Shown in pieces: positions 34,682 through 44,542 of a DNA stretch of 64,000 bases. Origin of the DNA: Bacteroidetes bacterium GWF2_38_335 (lineage in GTDB: Bacteria; Bacteroidota; Bacteroidia; Bacteroidales; GWF2-38-335); assembly GCA_001769535.1 (NCBI GenBank), contig MEOH01000006.1, forward strand, positions 62,001-126,000. The letters are read 5' to 3'. Made by a program: the position numbers and the translations under genes. Numbering within the stretch: position 1 is the first letter of the stretch; each line of letters starts with the position of its first letter. The notes below the pieces were generated by a model. It had not been told where the DNA came from. It worked only from the letters and a program-made list of their open reading frames with translations, and made no database searches.

Positions 34682-36031
34682 TTATCTTTCCAGCCCATAC
34701 TGATCTATCTTCCTGTAAAGTGTTGGGATACCAATTCCAAGTTTCTCTGCAGCCCGGGTTTTGTTCCAGCCACACTTATCCAAAACATTTCTGATGTGAT
34801 TTTTTTCAAGATCGTCGATAAGGTCTGACTCTGAAATAAAACTTCTTTTACCAAGTGTTTTTATTTCATTGGGCAACAAAGCAGGGATGAGTATTTCCTC
34901 ATCGCATAGAATAACTGCGCGCTCGATAATGTTTTTCAATTCGCGGGTATTTCCCGGCCATGAATTTTTTTTCAGGATTTCATAAAATTCAGGCGTTGCT
35001 CCGTTAATTTTTTTCTTGGTTTTTAAGGAATACTGTTTGATGAAGAAATCAGTAAGTTCTCGAATATCTTCAATTCTCTCTCTGAGCGAAGGCAGTTTAA
35101 TATTGAAAACCGAAAGCCGATAATACAAATCCTGCCTGAAACGGTCAGCTTCCATTTCTTTCATCAGATCCTTATTAGTGGCAGCAATGATCCTGACGTT
35201 CACTTTCACAGGTTTTGTTTCTCCGATGCGAGTGAATGTTTGTTCTTCCAAAACCCTTAATAGTTTTGCCTGCAGGTCATGCGGCATTTCCGAAACTTCA
35301 TCAAGAAAAAGTGTTCCCTCATGGGCTTCGCTGAAAAAACCGTTTTTGTCTGAAATAGCTCCTGTAAAAGATCCCCTTTTGTAACCAAACATTTCGGCTT
35401 CAAGAAGTTCCTTTGGAAAGGCGCTGCAATTGATTGCTACAAAAGATTTGTCCTTTCGCCGGCTCCCATTATGGATCGACTGGGCAAATAATTCTTTTCC
35501 GGTACCGGTTTCTCCCAACAGTAGTACAGTTGAGTCAGTGGGTGAAACTTTATGGGCCATATCCTTTACACTTTTTATTGCCTGCGAATTGCCTAAAATC
35601 CTGTCAAAACTGTATCGTGTTTCAAGCTTGTCTTCAAGTTCATAAATTCTCTTTTTCAATCTGGCTTTTTCAATTGCTTTCTCTACGGTTACCACAATGT
35701 GTTCGTCCTGATCTCCTTTGGTAATATAATCGAAAGCGCCAATCTTCATTGCGTGTACGCCATCGTGGATGGTACCGTAGGCAGTGATTAGTATTACTTC
35801 GCAATCAAATCCGTGTGTCTTAATATTTTCAAGTACCTGTATGCCGTTAATATCAGGAAGTTTTACATCACAAATGACCAGATCAATTTCCTTTTCCTGT
35901 CCCAGAATTTTCAATCCGGATGAACCATTAACCGCCTGATAAACCTGATAACCTTCAAGTTCAAGTATCCTGCTCAAAGCCTTTCTCAGCTGATCCTCAT
36001 CATCAATAACCAGTATTTTCGATTTTATCAT
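34682..36031 (-). CDS. NtrC-family sigma-54-dependent response regulator
   Basis: 449 residues: a receiver (D10-D11, phospho-acceptor Asp55 in CDVKLPDING), a sigma-54 AAA+ domain with Walker A GETGTGKE (173-180) and a Fis-type helix-turn-helix at the end (NKTRAAEKLGIGIPTLYRKI). The loop that touches sigma-54 reads GSFTGA (220-225) rather than the usual GAFTGA; Ser at this place occurs in active members. It should activate sigma-54 promoters under control of the kinase at 32626. No clear -24/-12 promoter was found nearby, so its targets are elsewhere. Confidence 0.95.
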   Translation of the reverse strand: MIKSKILVIDDEDQLRKALSRILELEGYQVYQAVNGSSGLKILGQEKEIDLVICDVKLPDINGIQVLENIKTHGFDCEVILITAYGTIHDGVHAMKIGAFDYITKGDQDEHIVVTVEKAIEKARLKKRIYELEDKLETRYSFDRILGNSQAIKSVKDMAHKVSPTDSTVLLLGETGTGKELFAQSIHNGSRRKDKSFVAINCSAFPKELLEAEMFGYKRGSFTGAISDKNGFFSEAHEGTLFLDEVSEMPHDLQAKLLRVLEEQTFTRIGETKPVKVNVRIIAATNKDLMKEMEADRFRQDLYYRLSVFNIKLPSLRERIEDIRELTDFFIKQYSLKTKKKINGATPEFYEILKKNSWPGNTRELKNIIERAVILCDEEILIPALLPNEIKTLGKRSFISESDLIDDLEKNHIRNVLDKCGWNKTRAAEKLGIGIPTLYRKIDQYGLER

Positions 36032-36070
36032 ACCTGCTTTGTTTCGGGTTACAAAAGTAATAATTGACTG

Positions 36071-37351
36071 TTAATACCCATATCTGTCTTTCCAGTATCT
36101 GTTCATCAACTTAAGAATATCTGCTTCTTTGGTGTTTTCTCCCGGACTGTACAATCTGGTGCCGTTTAATTGTTCGGGAAGAAATTGCTGATCGGTGAAA
36201 TGGCCTTCATAACTGTGGGCATATTTATACCCTTTTCCATATTCAAGATCCTTCATAAGTTTTGTTGGAGCATTCCGGATATGCAAAGGAACAGGCAAAT
36301 CTCCGGTTTTCTTAACCAGATCAATGGCTGCATCGATGGCCTGATACGAGGAATTGCTTTTAAGTGATGTTGCCAGATAAATCGCTGTTTCGGAAAGTAT
36401 GATCCTTGCCTCGGGCATTCCGATCATAGATACTGCCTGAAAACAACTTGTGGCAAGCAACAGGGCGTTGGGATTGGCCAGACCAACATCTTCTGCTGCG
36501 AGAATTACCATGCGGCGGGCGATGAACTTGATGTCTTCGCCCCCTTCAAGCATTCTGGCAAGCCAGTAAACCGCAGCATTGGGATCTGAACCGCGTATGG
36601 ATTTAATAAAAGCTGAAATAATATCGAAATGTTGCTCGCCCGATTTATCGTACATAGCAATATTTTCCTGCAGTTTCTCGACTACCTTTTTATTGGTGAT
36701 TGTAATTTGCTTTGCTGTTTCTGAGTTGACAATAATCTCAAGAATATTAAGCAGTTTTCGTGCATCTCCCCCTGAAAACCTCAACAAGGCTTCATTTTCC
36801 TTTACAACGATTTTTCTTTCCTTAAGATACGTATCGGTGCTGATGGCTTTTTCAATAAGTTTTTCAAGATCATTTTTTTCAAAATGCTTGAGCACATATA
36901 CCTGGCAGCGCGATAAAAGCGGAGTGATTACTTCAAAGGAGGGATTTTCGGTGGTTGCTCCGATCAGTGTTATGGTTCCGCTTTCTACAGCTCCCAAAAG
37001 TGAATCCTGCTGTGACTTGTTGAAACGGTGAATTTCATCAATAAAAAGTATGGGATTGGGATTGTTAAAAAATTTCTGCTTTTCCGCTTTTTCAAAAACC
37101 TCACGCACATCTTTAACTCCCGAGTTTACAGCACTGAGCGTGTAAAAGGACCTTTTTGAATGGGTTGCAATGATTCGAGCCAGGGTTGTTTTTCCAACTC
37201 CGGGAGGACCCCAGAAAATCATGGACGGAATATTTCCACTGTCAATGGATTTCCGGAGTATGGCATTTTTTCCGACAAGATGTTCCTGCCCAATATAATC
37301 ATCCAGGTTTTTTGGTCTTAATCTTTCAGCAAGTGGAATGTTGCTTTGCAT
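36071..37351 (-). CDS. rarA: replication-associated recombination protein A
   Basis: 426 residues, the usual length for RarA/MgsA. It starts MQSNIPLAERLRPKNLDDYI, then has Walker A GPPGVGKTT, Walker B LFIDEIHRFNKSQQD and the MgsA C-terminal region (GSDPNAAVYWLARMLEGGED, ARRMVILAAEDVG). This clamp-loader-like AAA+ ATPase acts at stalled replication forks. It begins the leftward block and is divergent from the 37499 gene; its stop is 39 bases before the NtrC-type gene, so it may be co-transcribed with it by chance. Confidence 0.97.
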   Translation of the reverse strand: MQSNIPLAERLRPKNLDDYIGQEHLVGKNAILRKSIDSGNIPSMIFWGPPGVGKTTLARIIATHSKRSFYTLSAVNSGVKDVREVFEKAEKQKFFNNPNPILFIDEIHRFNKSQQDSLLGAVESGTITLIGATTENPSFEVITPLLSRCQVYVLKHFEKNDLEKLIEKAISTDTYLKERKIVVKENEALLRFSGGDARKLLNILEIIVNSETAKQITITNKKVVEKLQENIAMYDKSGEQHFDIISAFIKSIRGSDPNAAVYWLARMLEGGEDIKFIARRMVILAAEDVGLANPNALLLATSCFQAVSMIGMPEARIILSETAIYLATSLKSNSSYQAIDAAIDLVKKTGDLPVPLHIRNAPTKLMKDLEYGKGYKYAHSYEGHFTDQQFLPEQLNGTRLYSPGENTKEADILKLMNRYWKDRYGY

Positions 37352-37498
37352 TTAATATTGTTTCTGAAAATTTTTATAAATTTAGATGTTTATAATAATC
37401 AATTCTAATAAAAATAGAGAAAAATTATGAACTTTTGTTTTTTTTCATTTTGAAATTAAGATGCGAAATATTTATAATAAATATCAGATTACAATAAT

Positions 37499-38140
37499 AT
37501 GAAATTATCAAGGTGCTTTTTAGTTATGTATTTTTTGATTTTGATTTCCTGTTCAGCAAAAAGGCAATCAGGGGGTCAATTGGTAACTTATGAGGAGTAT
37601 TTGAAACAATTGTCGGATATAAAAAAGGATTACAGCCGCAAGGGACTAAAAGAAAAAAAAGAACTGTTGTTCAAAATAATTTCGGAGGAAATGCCTGATT
37701 ACTGGATCGGGACAAAATGGGATTTCAATGGTACAACAAGAACTCCGGGTGATGGGGAAATTGCCTGCGGATATTTCGTAACTACAGTTTTATTTGATGC
37801 GGGTTTTGAAATTGAAAGGGTTAAACTGGCTCAACAGGTTTCATCGGTAATGATTGAAAAACTAACCGTAAACATCAAGCGTACCGGCAACATTGAAACC
37901 CTTAAAGAATACATATCCGGCCAGCCCGACCATTCTGTTTTTATTATTGGACTTGATTTTCATACCGGTTTTATAACCAGGGATGGCAGTAATTTTTATT
38001 TTATACATTCCAATTACATCAGAAAAAAAGGCGTTCAAAAAGAGTTGATTGATTTTTCTTCAGCATTGAAAGCGAGCAAATCTTTTATGATCGGAAATTT
38101 ATCCGAAAACGAAAAATTAGTTGAATCGTGGTGTAAATAG
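37499..38140 (+). CDS. lipoprotein with NlpC/P60-like catalytic residues
   Basis: A 213-residue lipoprotein (lipobox LISC, Cys18). The order Cys90 (GEIACGYFV), His155 (DFHTGFI) and His170 (FYFIHSNY) fits the Cys-His-His set of NlpC/P60 papain-like peptidoglycan hydrolases, and the helix after the Cys is typical. The overall match is remote, so it may be a distant member or another papain-like amidase. It is a single gene between divergent and convergent neighbours. Confidence 0.7.
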   Translation: MKLSRCFLVMYFLILISCSAKRQSGGQLVTYEEYLKQLSDIKKDYSRKGLKEKKELLFKIISEEMPDYWIGTKWDFNGTTRTPGDGEIACGYFVTTVLFDAGFEIERVKLAQQVSSVMIEKLTVNIKRTGNIETLKEYISGQPDHSVFIIGLDFHTGFITRDGSNFYFIHSNYIRKKGVQKELIDFSSALKASKSFMIGNLSENEKLVESWCK

Positions 38141-38158
38141 CGTGTTAAAAGATGTCCC

Positions 38159-40195
38159 TTACTTCACTATTTTCCTGATAATTTTTTGGTTGTTGCCAAA
38201 TGAAATTTCAAGATTGTACATGCCGCTATTTAAGTGAGAAAAATCAACCTTAATTTCACCCGATCCGGTTTGATTAATAATCTTCATCATTAACTTTTGA
38301 CCCAGTGAATTAAAAACTGAAATTTGAACAGGCATATTCATTTCTTCCTTAAACCTGATATTCAGATAATCGATCACAGGGTTGGGATAAATACTGTAAT
38401 CGACCATCAGGTTTTCGGGAATGTCTGTAACATCATAAAAAATATCTTCGGCTCTGATAATAAATTGTCTGTCAAGAATTGAAGTACGCGATTCGTTAAA
38501 GGAAATACTTGCCGGATAAGTAACAAGTCCTGCTTTTTCGGGATAAAGAATAAAATCACTCAAAGGAAGCTTTGAGAATGAAAAATAGCCTGATGAATCA
38601 GTGAGAACGAAACGATAAGGATTGTATTCGTTGTCGAGCAGCAAAACCGGAATGTTTCGGGCCGGACCGATAATCAGGTTTCTGTTTCGTGTGCTGTCTT
38701 CGGTAAACCACTGCTCTCCAAAAATACTATATTCGAAATCTGCATCATCACCCACATTAACATAACCATCGGTTTCAGATTCTCCGTATATTAAGGTGGT
38801 GCATTTTTCCAGATTGATGTCAAGGTAGTTAATCAGAGGTTCATTTACATTGATGACATTTGCATTTTCCCAGAAAACATCATTTCCATAATAAGTCGGG
38901 AAATAAACCGGAAAATAATATTCTGCCTCAAAATATGGAACAGCATAAATAAGATAATTTCCATAATTGGCCGGTTCGAAATAATAGAAACCATAATTTA
39001 TCAGACAAGTTTGAACAGCAACATATTCTCCCGATGCTGTTTCCCTGAAAAGCACAGCCATTCCTTTTGGCAAAAATGCCGATCCGGCTCTCACATATCC
39101 TGAAATAAAAATGGCTGAATCAGCCAGATTGCTGGGAGCATAAACGGTATCACAGAAAGTATTTACACAACCGTCGGAAGTATAAATGGTCAGGCAAACC
39201 TGATAACTACCCGAATCAATATAAACATGACTTGGGTTTTCAACATCAAGTAAAATCTGGCCATCACCAAAATCCCAAAACACAGATTGAATAATTCCTG
39301 TTGAAATGTTTTCAAATGAAAAACAATTTGAACAATACTCTTCATTTGTAATGAAAGAAGACACACAGTCACCACTGATAGTGTTTTCAACAATAATTGT
39401 TTGACAGTATGAGCTTTCACATCCGTCGGAAGTTAAGATGTGCAAACAAGTATTATATTCACCTGCATTATAAAAGGTATGATTGAAACCAGTGGAACTA
39501 ACAGAGTAAGTTCCATCATCAAAATCCCAATACCACATAACTACATCTCCGTTTGAGAGATCGTCAAAGCTATAGGTGTTGGGCCAAAACCCCGGTGAAT
39601 AATCATAAAATGCCTGACAATCGGTATCAGCGCCCACAAAAACAACATGGCAAATAGAATCAGAGCACCCGCCATCTGTTTCGATAAACAGACAAACTTC
39701 AAAAAAACCCGTTGAAGCATAAATGTGAATGGGGTTATCATCATTACTGATATAGCCATCGCCAAAATTCCAAAAATACGTTGCATCTGGCGGGTATGAA
39801 CCATTAATAAACTGAACGTGGGTGGTGCCGTCGCAATAGTATGAAAATTCAGCATCACATAAATCTTCGGTATCTTTTTCAAGAATGGTTATGGTGTCAC
39901 AAATGCTGCTTTCGCAGTTGGCTTCATTAATGGTAAGGCATACAACATATTCTCCAGGTTCAAGGAATGAAACAACCGGCGACTGGTTATCAGACTCCGA
40001 AGGCATTCCGTTTTCAAAAGTCCAGTGCCACGAAGTGTTGGCAGCGTCATTGTAAACAGAATTGTCAACAACATTAATAGGAACATCCTGAATCAAATGT
40101 TGTGAATCAAAACCGAATTTAGCCATGCATTCAAACTCCTGGGAAAAAATCCCAAGAGAAATCAAAATACCTACCCCCGTCAAAATTTTCTTCAT
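38159..40195 (-). CDS. PKD-repeat T9SS surface protein
   Basis: A 678-residue secreted protein (signal peptide MKKILTGVGILISLGIFS). Four PKD-type repeats (about 30-350) show WTFENG, FWNFGDGYIS, WYWDFDDGTYS and VFWDFGDGQIL, each ending in a pair such as YQVCLTI. A carboxypeptidase-regulatory-like beta region follows (about 365-580), then a type A T9SS sorting domain (YSIYPNPVIDYLNI to KIIRKIVK). It follows the anti-sigma/OM gene by 3 bases and is thus part of the second ECF operon. Role: surface binding or structural. Confidence 0.9.
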   Translation of the reverse strand: MKKILTGVGILISLGIFSQEFECMAKFGFDSQHLIQDVPINVVDNSVYNDAANTSWHWTFENGMPSESDNQSPVVSFLEPGEYVVCLTINEANCESSICDTITILEKDTEDLCDAEFSYYCDGTTHVQFINGSYPPDATYFWNFGDGYISNDDNPIHIYASTGFFEVCLFIETDGGCSDSICHVVFVGADTDCQAFYDYSPGFWPNTYSFDDLSNGDVVMWYWDFDDGTYSVSSTGFNHTFYNAGEYNTCLHILTSDGCESSYCQTIIVENTISGDCVSSFITNEEYCSNCFSFENISTGIIQSVFWDFGDGQILLDVENPSHVYIDSGSYQVCLTIYTSDGCVNTFCDTVYAPSNLADSAIFISGYVRAGSAFLPKGMAVLFRETASGEYVAVQTCLINYGFYYFEPANYGNYLIYAVPYFEAEYYFPVYFPTYYGNDVFWENANVINVNEPLINYLDINLEKCTTLIYGESETDGYVNVGDDADFEYSIFGEQWFTEDSTRNRNLIIGPARNIPVLLLDNEYNPYRFVLTDSSGYFSFSKLPLSDFILYPEKAGLVTYPASISFNESRTSILDRQFIIRAEDIFYDVTDIPENLMVDYSIYPNPVIDYLNIRFKEEMNMPVQISVFNSLGQKLMMKIINQTGSGEIKVDFSHLNSGMYNLEISFGNNQKIIRKIVK

Positions 40196-40198
40196 CTC

Positions 40199-42037
40199 TT
40201 ATTCATTAAAATAATACCTCAGTCCGACCTTTACTCCGGCCCCATATAATTTCTGGGATACAGAACTTTCTTTCCTGAAAATGGAATTAAGGTTGTATCT
40301 CAGATAAGGATCGGCAATGGCTTCAAACCTTCCGGATATTTTATATGCGAATCCCACTGCAAAATATGCAGACAGATTTATTTTATTCAATGGCATTCCT
40401 GCCGAAACATCCATAATTTTAGAGTTATCAAATCTTGAAATGGTTGTTCCGCCGTAACCTTTCAGATAACCGGCAATTAAACCCACTTTTGGAGTAACGG
40501 TATATTTAGGCCTTTCGAATTCAAAGCCGACAATAACCGGAATTTCAACCCAGGAATATCTGGCATAGGAATTAAGTGCAGCAATGCTGTTAATTGTGTC
40601 ATAAGCCACGTATTGGAAGGTATCGGTTGAATGAGACCAAACAGTATCATAAACGGTTATGGGGTAATCTACTCCGGCAATCAGCGAGTCAAGGTCAAGG
40701 AAAGTGTATTCGTTAACCGTGAAATCGGTTGTGGGGAATACAGCTTCGGCAGTATATGGGTTAAATGTTTGTGTGTTTACCGAAACGGAATTTTGGCATT
40801 CAACAGCGGTGTATGAAATACCTGTTTGAACAAGCAACTGTTTAAAAGAATAATTTGCATTAAATCCGAAACTGGTTGTGTTGATTACCGGTTTGTCAGA
40901 TCCGTCAAGGAGTGCCGAATATCTCTGTGATTCGGAATTGGCAGCAGCATAACGGTTGATGGTCCGTACCGGCGACCAATAAACATCAGCCGACCAGTGT
41001 GTGGTTTCAATTATAATGTCATTGCCGGCAGCATCTTTTCCAACGGTATCTTTATACATTTCATCAACGGGAATCACTTCGGCAACAACAATTTCGGCAA
41101 CCTTTACCACCGGTTCATTGCTTTCAGATTTTATTTGAACAACGTCAGTCTGTTTTTCAGTTTGATTGTTTTTACTCACCGGTATTTCGGTCGATTTTCT
41201 TTCATCAACAGCTATATTAGCTTCTTTTGCTACATTTTCGGCAGTTAAAACAGGAACCTGTTTTATGGATTTATCAGCAATAAGGTCATTATTTTTAACC
41301 GGGATGCTGTTTTTCACCTTAATTTTGGATGAAAGAACTTTATCAAAGCTTACCACTAGATCAGCGTTGCCCGCAGTTTTTCCTGTTCTTTTAATAAACG
41401 ATTCGGCGAAAACTACTTTTCCCTTATCCTCAACTACTACAACGTTTTCATTAACAGTGTTTTCGTTATTAACTATAGGATTTTCAGAAACAGTCTGAGT
41501 CGTAGTTTTTTCAGTATTGTTATTCAAAACAGGGTAAGCTGTTGTGTTATTGGCAGGGGTTTCCTCAATGCGATTAAAACGGGTTCTTTCGGGTAAATTT
41601 TCAGCAGTAATATTTGCCCGGGTATTTTCAGGTATGTTGATATTATCTGATATTTCCCGTACAGGCTGAATTTCGAAAGCAGACGATTGATTTTCTGTAA
41701 TACCGTTTAATTTTGAAGGACTGAGCTCGTTACTTCCGAAGTCGGAGAACATAAACAATCCTGAAGCAGCAATCAGTAAAAATGATGCGTAATAAATGTT
41801 GAAAGAATTCCAGCTAAATCGGAAAAACATCAGAAACTTAAGTTTGCTCTGAATGTTGCTCCAGACCTGAACGGAAGGTTGAACCTGGTATTTCTTTAAG
41901 ATCTCGTTAAGGTTGTTGAAAAAGTTTTTGTTCCACATCTCCTTCTCAACATTTTCCCATACCTGCTTCCCCGGCTGAACCTTATAGTTTTCGGCCGCTT
42001 TCCTGAAAATGTCTTCTATGTTTTTTCCTTTATCCAT
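40199..42037 (-). CDS. putative trans-envelope anti-sigma with OM barrel-like C-terminus
   Basis: 612 residues encoded directly behind an ECF sigma gene (10-base gap). The cytoplasmic N-terminus repeats one motif twice: YKVQPGKQVWENV (about 18-30) and YQVQPSVQVWSNI (about 50-62). A membrane helix follows (about 79-98), then a long polar, N/T/V/E-rich linker (about 100-345), then a beta-rich C-terminus with alternating pattern and terminal GVKVGLRYYF, as in outer-membrane beta-barrels. The layout suggests an anti-sigma factor spanning inner membrane to outer membrane. The anti-sigma role is inferred from operon position. Confidence 0.75.
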   Translation of the reverse strand: MDKGKNIEDIFRKAAENYKVQPGKQVWENVEKEMWNKNFFNNLNEILKKYQVQPSVQVWSNIQSKLKFLMFFRFSWNSFNIYYASFLLIAASGLFMFSDFGSNELSPSKLNGITENQSSAFEIQPVREISDNINIPENTRANITAENLPERTRFNRIEETPANNTTAYPVLNNNTEKTTTQTVSENPIVNNENTVNENVVVVEDKGKVVFAESFIKRTGKTAGNADLVVSFDKVLSSKIKVKNSIPVKNNDLIADKSIKQVPVLTAENVAKEANIAVDERKSTEIPVSKNNQTEKQTDVVQIKSESNEPVVKVAEIVVAEVIPVDEMYKDTVGKDAAGNDIIIETTHWSADVYWSPVRTINRYAAANSESQRYSALLDGSDKPVINTTSFGFNANYSFKQLLVQTGISYTAVECQNSVSVNTQTFNPYTAEAVFPTTDFTVNEYTFLDLDSLIAGVDYPITVYDTVWSHSTDTFQYVAYDTINSIAALNSYARYSWVEIPVIVGFEFERPKYTVTPKVGLIAGYLKGYGGTTISRFDNSKIMDVSAGMPLNKINLSAYFAVGFAYKISGRFEAIADPYLRYNLNSIFRKESSVSQKLYGAGVKVGLRYYFNE

Positions 42038-42047
42038 GAAACATGAA

Positions 42048-42599
42048 TTAATATAAGTGCTCTTCTTTTTTCAATTCGTACAATTTTTGCTGAATGACTT
42101 TTTTGGCCCTTGAATACTGCGATTTGGAGGTGCTCACATCAATGCCCAGCATATCGGCAATTTCTTTGTGTTTGTATCCCTCAACCGCGTATAGGTTGAA
42201 CACAATCCTGAAACCATCGGGCAAAGCCGTGATGATATCCATGATTTCCTTTTCAGAAAACTCGCTGTCGCTGATAATGTTTTCGTCAATCTGCGTTTCA
42301 TTCACATCATCAATATTCTGATGATACAGATGTTTCAGATTCGTCCGGTAGTGCGACAACGCTGTGTTAACCATGACCCTTTTCATCCAGCCTTCAAAAG
42401 AACCTGTTCCTGCATACTGGGAGATTCTCATGAATATTTTCACAAAACCCTCCTGAAGTATATCCTCGGCCTCATCGTGGCTATTGGCATACCTCATGCA
42501 AACACCAAGAAGTGTCGATGCATATTTGTCAAACAGCATCTTTTGTTCCTTCTTGTTGTTTTTTAAGCATCCCTGTATGATCTGCTCTTCGCTAAGCAT
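42048..42599 (-). CDS. ECF sigma factor with autoregulatory-type promoter
   Basis: 183 residues of ordinary ECF type: sigma2 (YANSHDEAEDILQEGFVKIF, GSFEGWMKRVMVNTALSHYR) and sigma4 (LPDGFRIVFNLYAVEGYKHK, MLGIDVSTSKSQYSRAKKV). It heads a three-gene operon with the trans-envelope protein and a T9SS PKD protein. Its promoter at 42619-42646 shares both boxes and exact spacing with those of two micropeptides 40 kb away. ECF sigmas commonly drive their own gene, so this sigma probably recognises TGCAACC-N16-AGTCT. P. gingivalis SigP, an ECF sigma linked to T9SS control, is a possible relative; this was not tested. Confidence 0.95.
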   Translation of the reverse strand: MLSEEQIIQGCLKNNKKEQKMLFDKYASTLLGVCMRYANSHDEAEDILQEGFVKIFMRISQYAGTGSFEGWMKRVMVNTALSHYRTNLKHLYHQNIDDVNETQIDENIISDSEFSEKEIMDIITALPDGFRIVFNLYAVEGYKHKEIADMLGIDVSTSKSQYSRAKKVIQQKLYELKKEEHLY

Positions 42600-42618
42600 G
42601 TGGTCGTTCTTAATAATC

Positions 42619-42646
42619 AGACTGCGTTAATTAAAAAAAGGTTGCA
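42619..42646 (-). promoter_or_regulatory. ECF-type promoter TGCAACC-N16-AGTCT
   Basis: GGTTGCA (42640-42646) and AGACT (42619-42623) on the + strand give TGCAACC-N16-AGTCT toward the ECF sigma start at 42599. The T-rich start of the spacer matches the copy at 2497. The rest of the gap to 42926 shows no further gene. Confidence 0.78.
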
Positions 42647-42926
42647 CGTAAAAAACATATTATTATAAAAGTTTGATAAAGATACAAAAAATATAACAAA
42701 AAATTATGATCAGGCCAAAAGGTATTTTTCTTCAACAGATTCATAACCTATATAGTTACGTCGGGGTTATTATGCCTGACTTACAAAAGGTCTATTGTTC
42801 CGACCTTGAAAGAGCATAAAATAATACATGAAATAATTATCAATCGTCAATTGAAAAACCCAGCTAATCACATTTGAACAGTAAAAACAGATTGAAAATA
42901 CTATCTTAGCAGTTCAATTTTATTAT

Positions 42927-43577
42927 ATGGAAAAAGCCATTGAAAAAATAAGGGAACAGGTGCGGCAGCAATTTATGGGCGAGGTAACCGGTCACGATTG
43001 GTGGCATATAAAAAGGGTGACTGATCTTTCAATATACCTTGGGAAAAAGGAAAATGCCAATTTGCAAATTGTTGAAATTGCGGCCTTGCTTCATGACATT
43101 GCCGATTGGAAATTTCATGACGGCAACGAGAACAAAGGTCCTGAAATGGCTGCTGAAATAATGAAATCACATGCCATACTAAATGAAATTTCGGAGCAGG
43201 TAACCGACATTATTAAAACAATTAGTTTTAAGGGGGCAGGAGTAGCAACTCCCATGAAAACCATTGAAGGGAAAGTTGTGCAGGATGCCGATCGTTTGGA
43301 TGCCATGGGAGCCATAGGAATTGCCCGGGCTTTTGCCTACGGAGGAAGTAGAAACAGAGAAATTTACAATCCTGATATTAAACCCGAGATGCACAGCAGT
43401 TTTGGAGAATACAAAAAAAGCAAGGGCCACACAATAAACCATTTTTATGAAAAACTTCTTTTGCTTAAAGACCGGATGAATACTGAAACAGCAAAAGAAA
43501 TGGCTGAAAGCCGTCACGGGTTTATGGTTGAGTATTTGGAGCGGTTTTTTGGGGAATGGAATTTAAAATCTGAGTAA
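42927..43577 (+). CDS. HD-domain phosphohydrolase
   Basis: 216 residues with a single HD domain: HDWWHIKRV provides the first His, LLHDIADWKF the HD pair, and QDADRLDAMGAIGIARAF the last Asp. This matches the YedJ-like group of metal-dependent phosphohydrolases acting on nucleotides or similar phosphates. The protein is cytoplasmic. TerC follows after about 40 bases. The exact substrate cannot be told. Confidence 0.9.
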   Translation: MEKAIEKIREQVRQQFMGEVTGHDWWHIKRVTDLSIYLGKKENANLQIVEIAALLHDIADWKFHDGNENKGPEMAAEIMKSHAILNEISEQVTDIIKTISFKGAGVATPMKTIEGKVVQDADRLDAMGAIGIARAFAYGGSRNREIYNPDIKPEMHSSFGEYKKSKGHTINHFYEKLLLLKDRMNTETAKEMAESRHGFMVEYLERFFGEWNLKSE

Positions 43578-43618
43578 ACAATTTCCCCTTTTAGTTGTTA
43601 CAATTAAAACAATTAAAA

Positions 43619-44542
43619 ATGGAAACACCTCTGATATTCTGGATATTGTTTAATGGATTTGTGCTTTTGATGCTGGCGCTCGATCTGGGTGTTTTTCACA
43701 GAAAGTCACATCACGTGTCGGTAAAAGAAGCTATTATCTGGACATTTATCTGGATATCCCTGGCTATGATCTTTAACCTGATAATTTATTATTGGCAGGG
43801 AAAACAGCAGGCACTGGAATTTTTCACCGGATACCTTATTGAAAAGGCCCTGAGCATAGACAATATATTTGTCTTCATCATGATTTTTTCATATTTCAGC
43901 ATACCCTCTATTTATCAGCATAAAATATTATTCTGGGGAATCCTGGGAGCTTTGGTAATGAGGATAATTTTCATCTTTGCAGGTGTTACGCTCATAGAAA
44001 AATTCCATTTTACAATTTACATTTTCGGTGCCCTTTTAATCTATACCGGTTACAAAATGTACAGCCACAGCAGTGCAAAGATTGAACCGGAAAAAAATCC
44101 TATTGTAAAGATTTTCAGGAAAATATTTCCCGTTTCCCAAAACTTCGAGGGTGGTAAATTTTTCACCAGAGTTGACGGAAAAAGAGCAGCCACACCGCTT
44201 TTTCTGGTATTGATCCTTGTTGAAACAACCGATCTGATTTTTGCTGTTGACAGCATTCCGGCCATCCTGTCAATCACCCAGGATCAGTTTATCGTTTACA
44301 CTTCCAATGTTTTTGCAATTCTCGGACTGCGTTCATTGTATTTTGCACTTGCCGGAGTAGTACATAAATTCTGGCTGCTGAACTATGGCCTTTCCATAGT
44401 GCTGATATTTGTGGGGATTAAAATGATTTTATCAGATTTCTATAAAATTCCCATTGAAATATCTCTTCTGTTTATTGCCGGAATAATTATCGGAAGCATA
44501 TTATTGTCATTAAAAATTGAAAAACCTAAAACAGCGATATGA
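43619..44542 (+). CDS. TerC-family membrane protein
   Basis: 307 residues from the ATG at 43619; the in-frame TTG at 43595 is weaker and adds only LQLKQLK-like residues. About eight to nine membrane helices. The family motifs FTGYLIEKALSIDNIFVF and VETTDLIFAVDSIPA hold the acidic residues that bind metal. TerC/Alx proteins export manganese or act in metal homeostasis and tellurite resistance. The last four bases overlap the DedA gene (ATGA), so the pair is coupled. No ter operon genes are nearby, so metal balance is the likelier role. Confidence 0.93.
   Translation: METPLIFWILFNGFVLLMLALDLGVFHRKSHHVSVKEAIIWTFIWISLAMIFNLIIYYWQGKQQALEFFTGYLIEKALSIDNIFVFIMIFSYFSIPSIYQHKILFWGILGALVMRIIFIFAGVTLIEKFHFTIYIFGALLIYTGYKMYSHSSAKIEPEKNPIVKIFRKIFPVSQNFEGGKFFTRVDGKRAATPLFLVLILVETTDLIFAVDSIPAILSITQDQFIVYTSNVFAILGLRSLYFALAGVVHKFWLLNYGLSIVLIFVGIKMILSDFYKIPIEISLLFIAGIIIGSILLSLKIEKPKTAI

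Noticed and set aside
37162..37170. GGTTGCA inside rarA
   Set aside because: No AGACT at 16 bases, and it lies inside a conserved coding region.
38159..40195. Several long alternative frames on the - strand inside the PKD gene
   Set aside because: They are shadows; the PKD and T9SS motifs are in the main frame.
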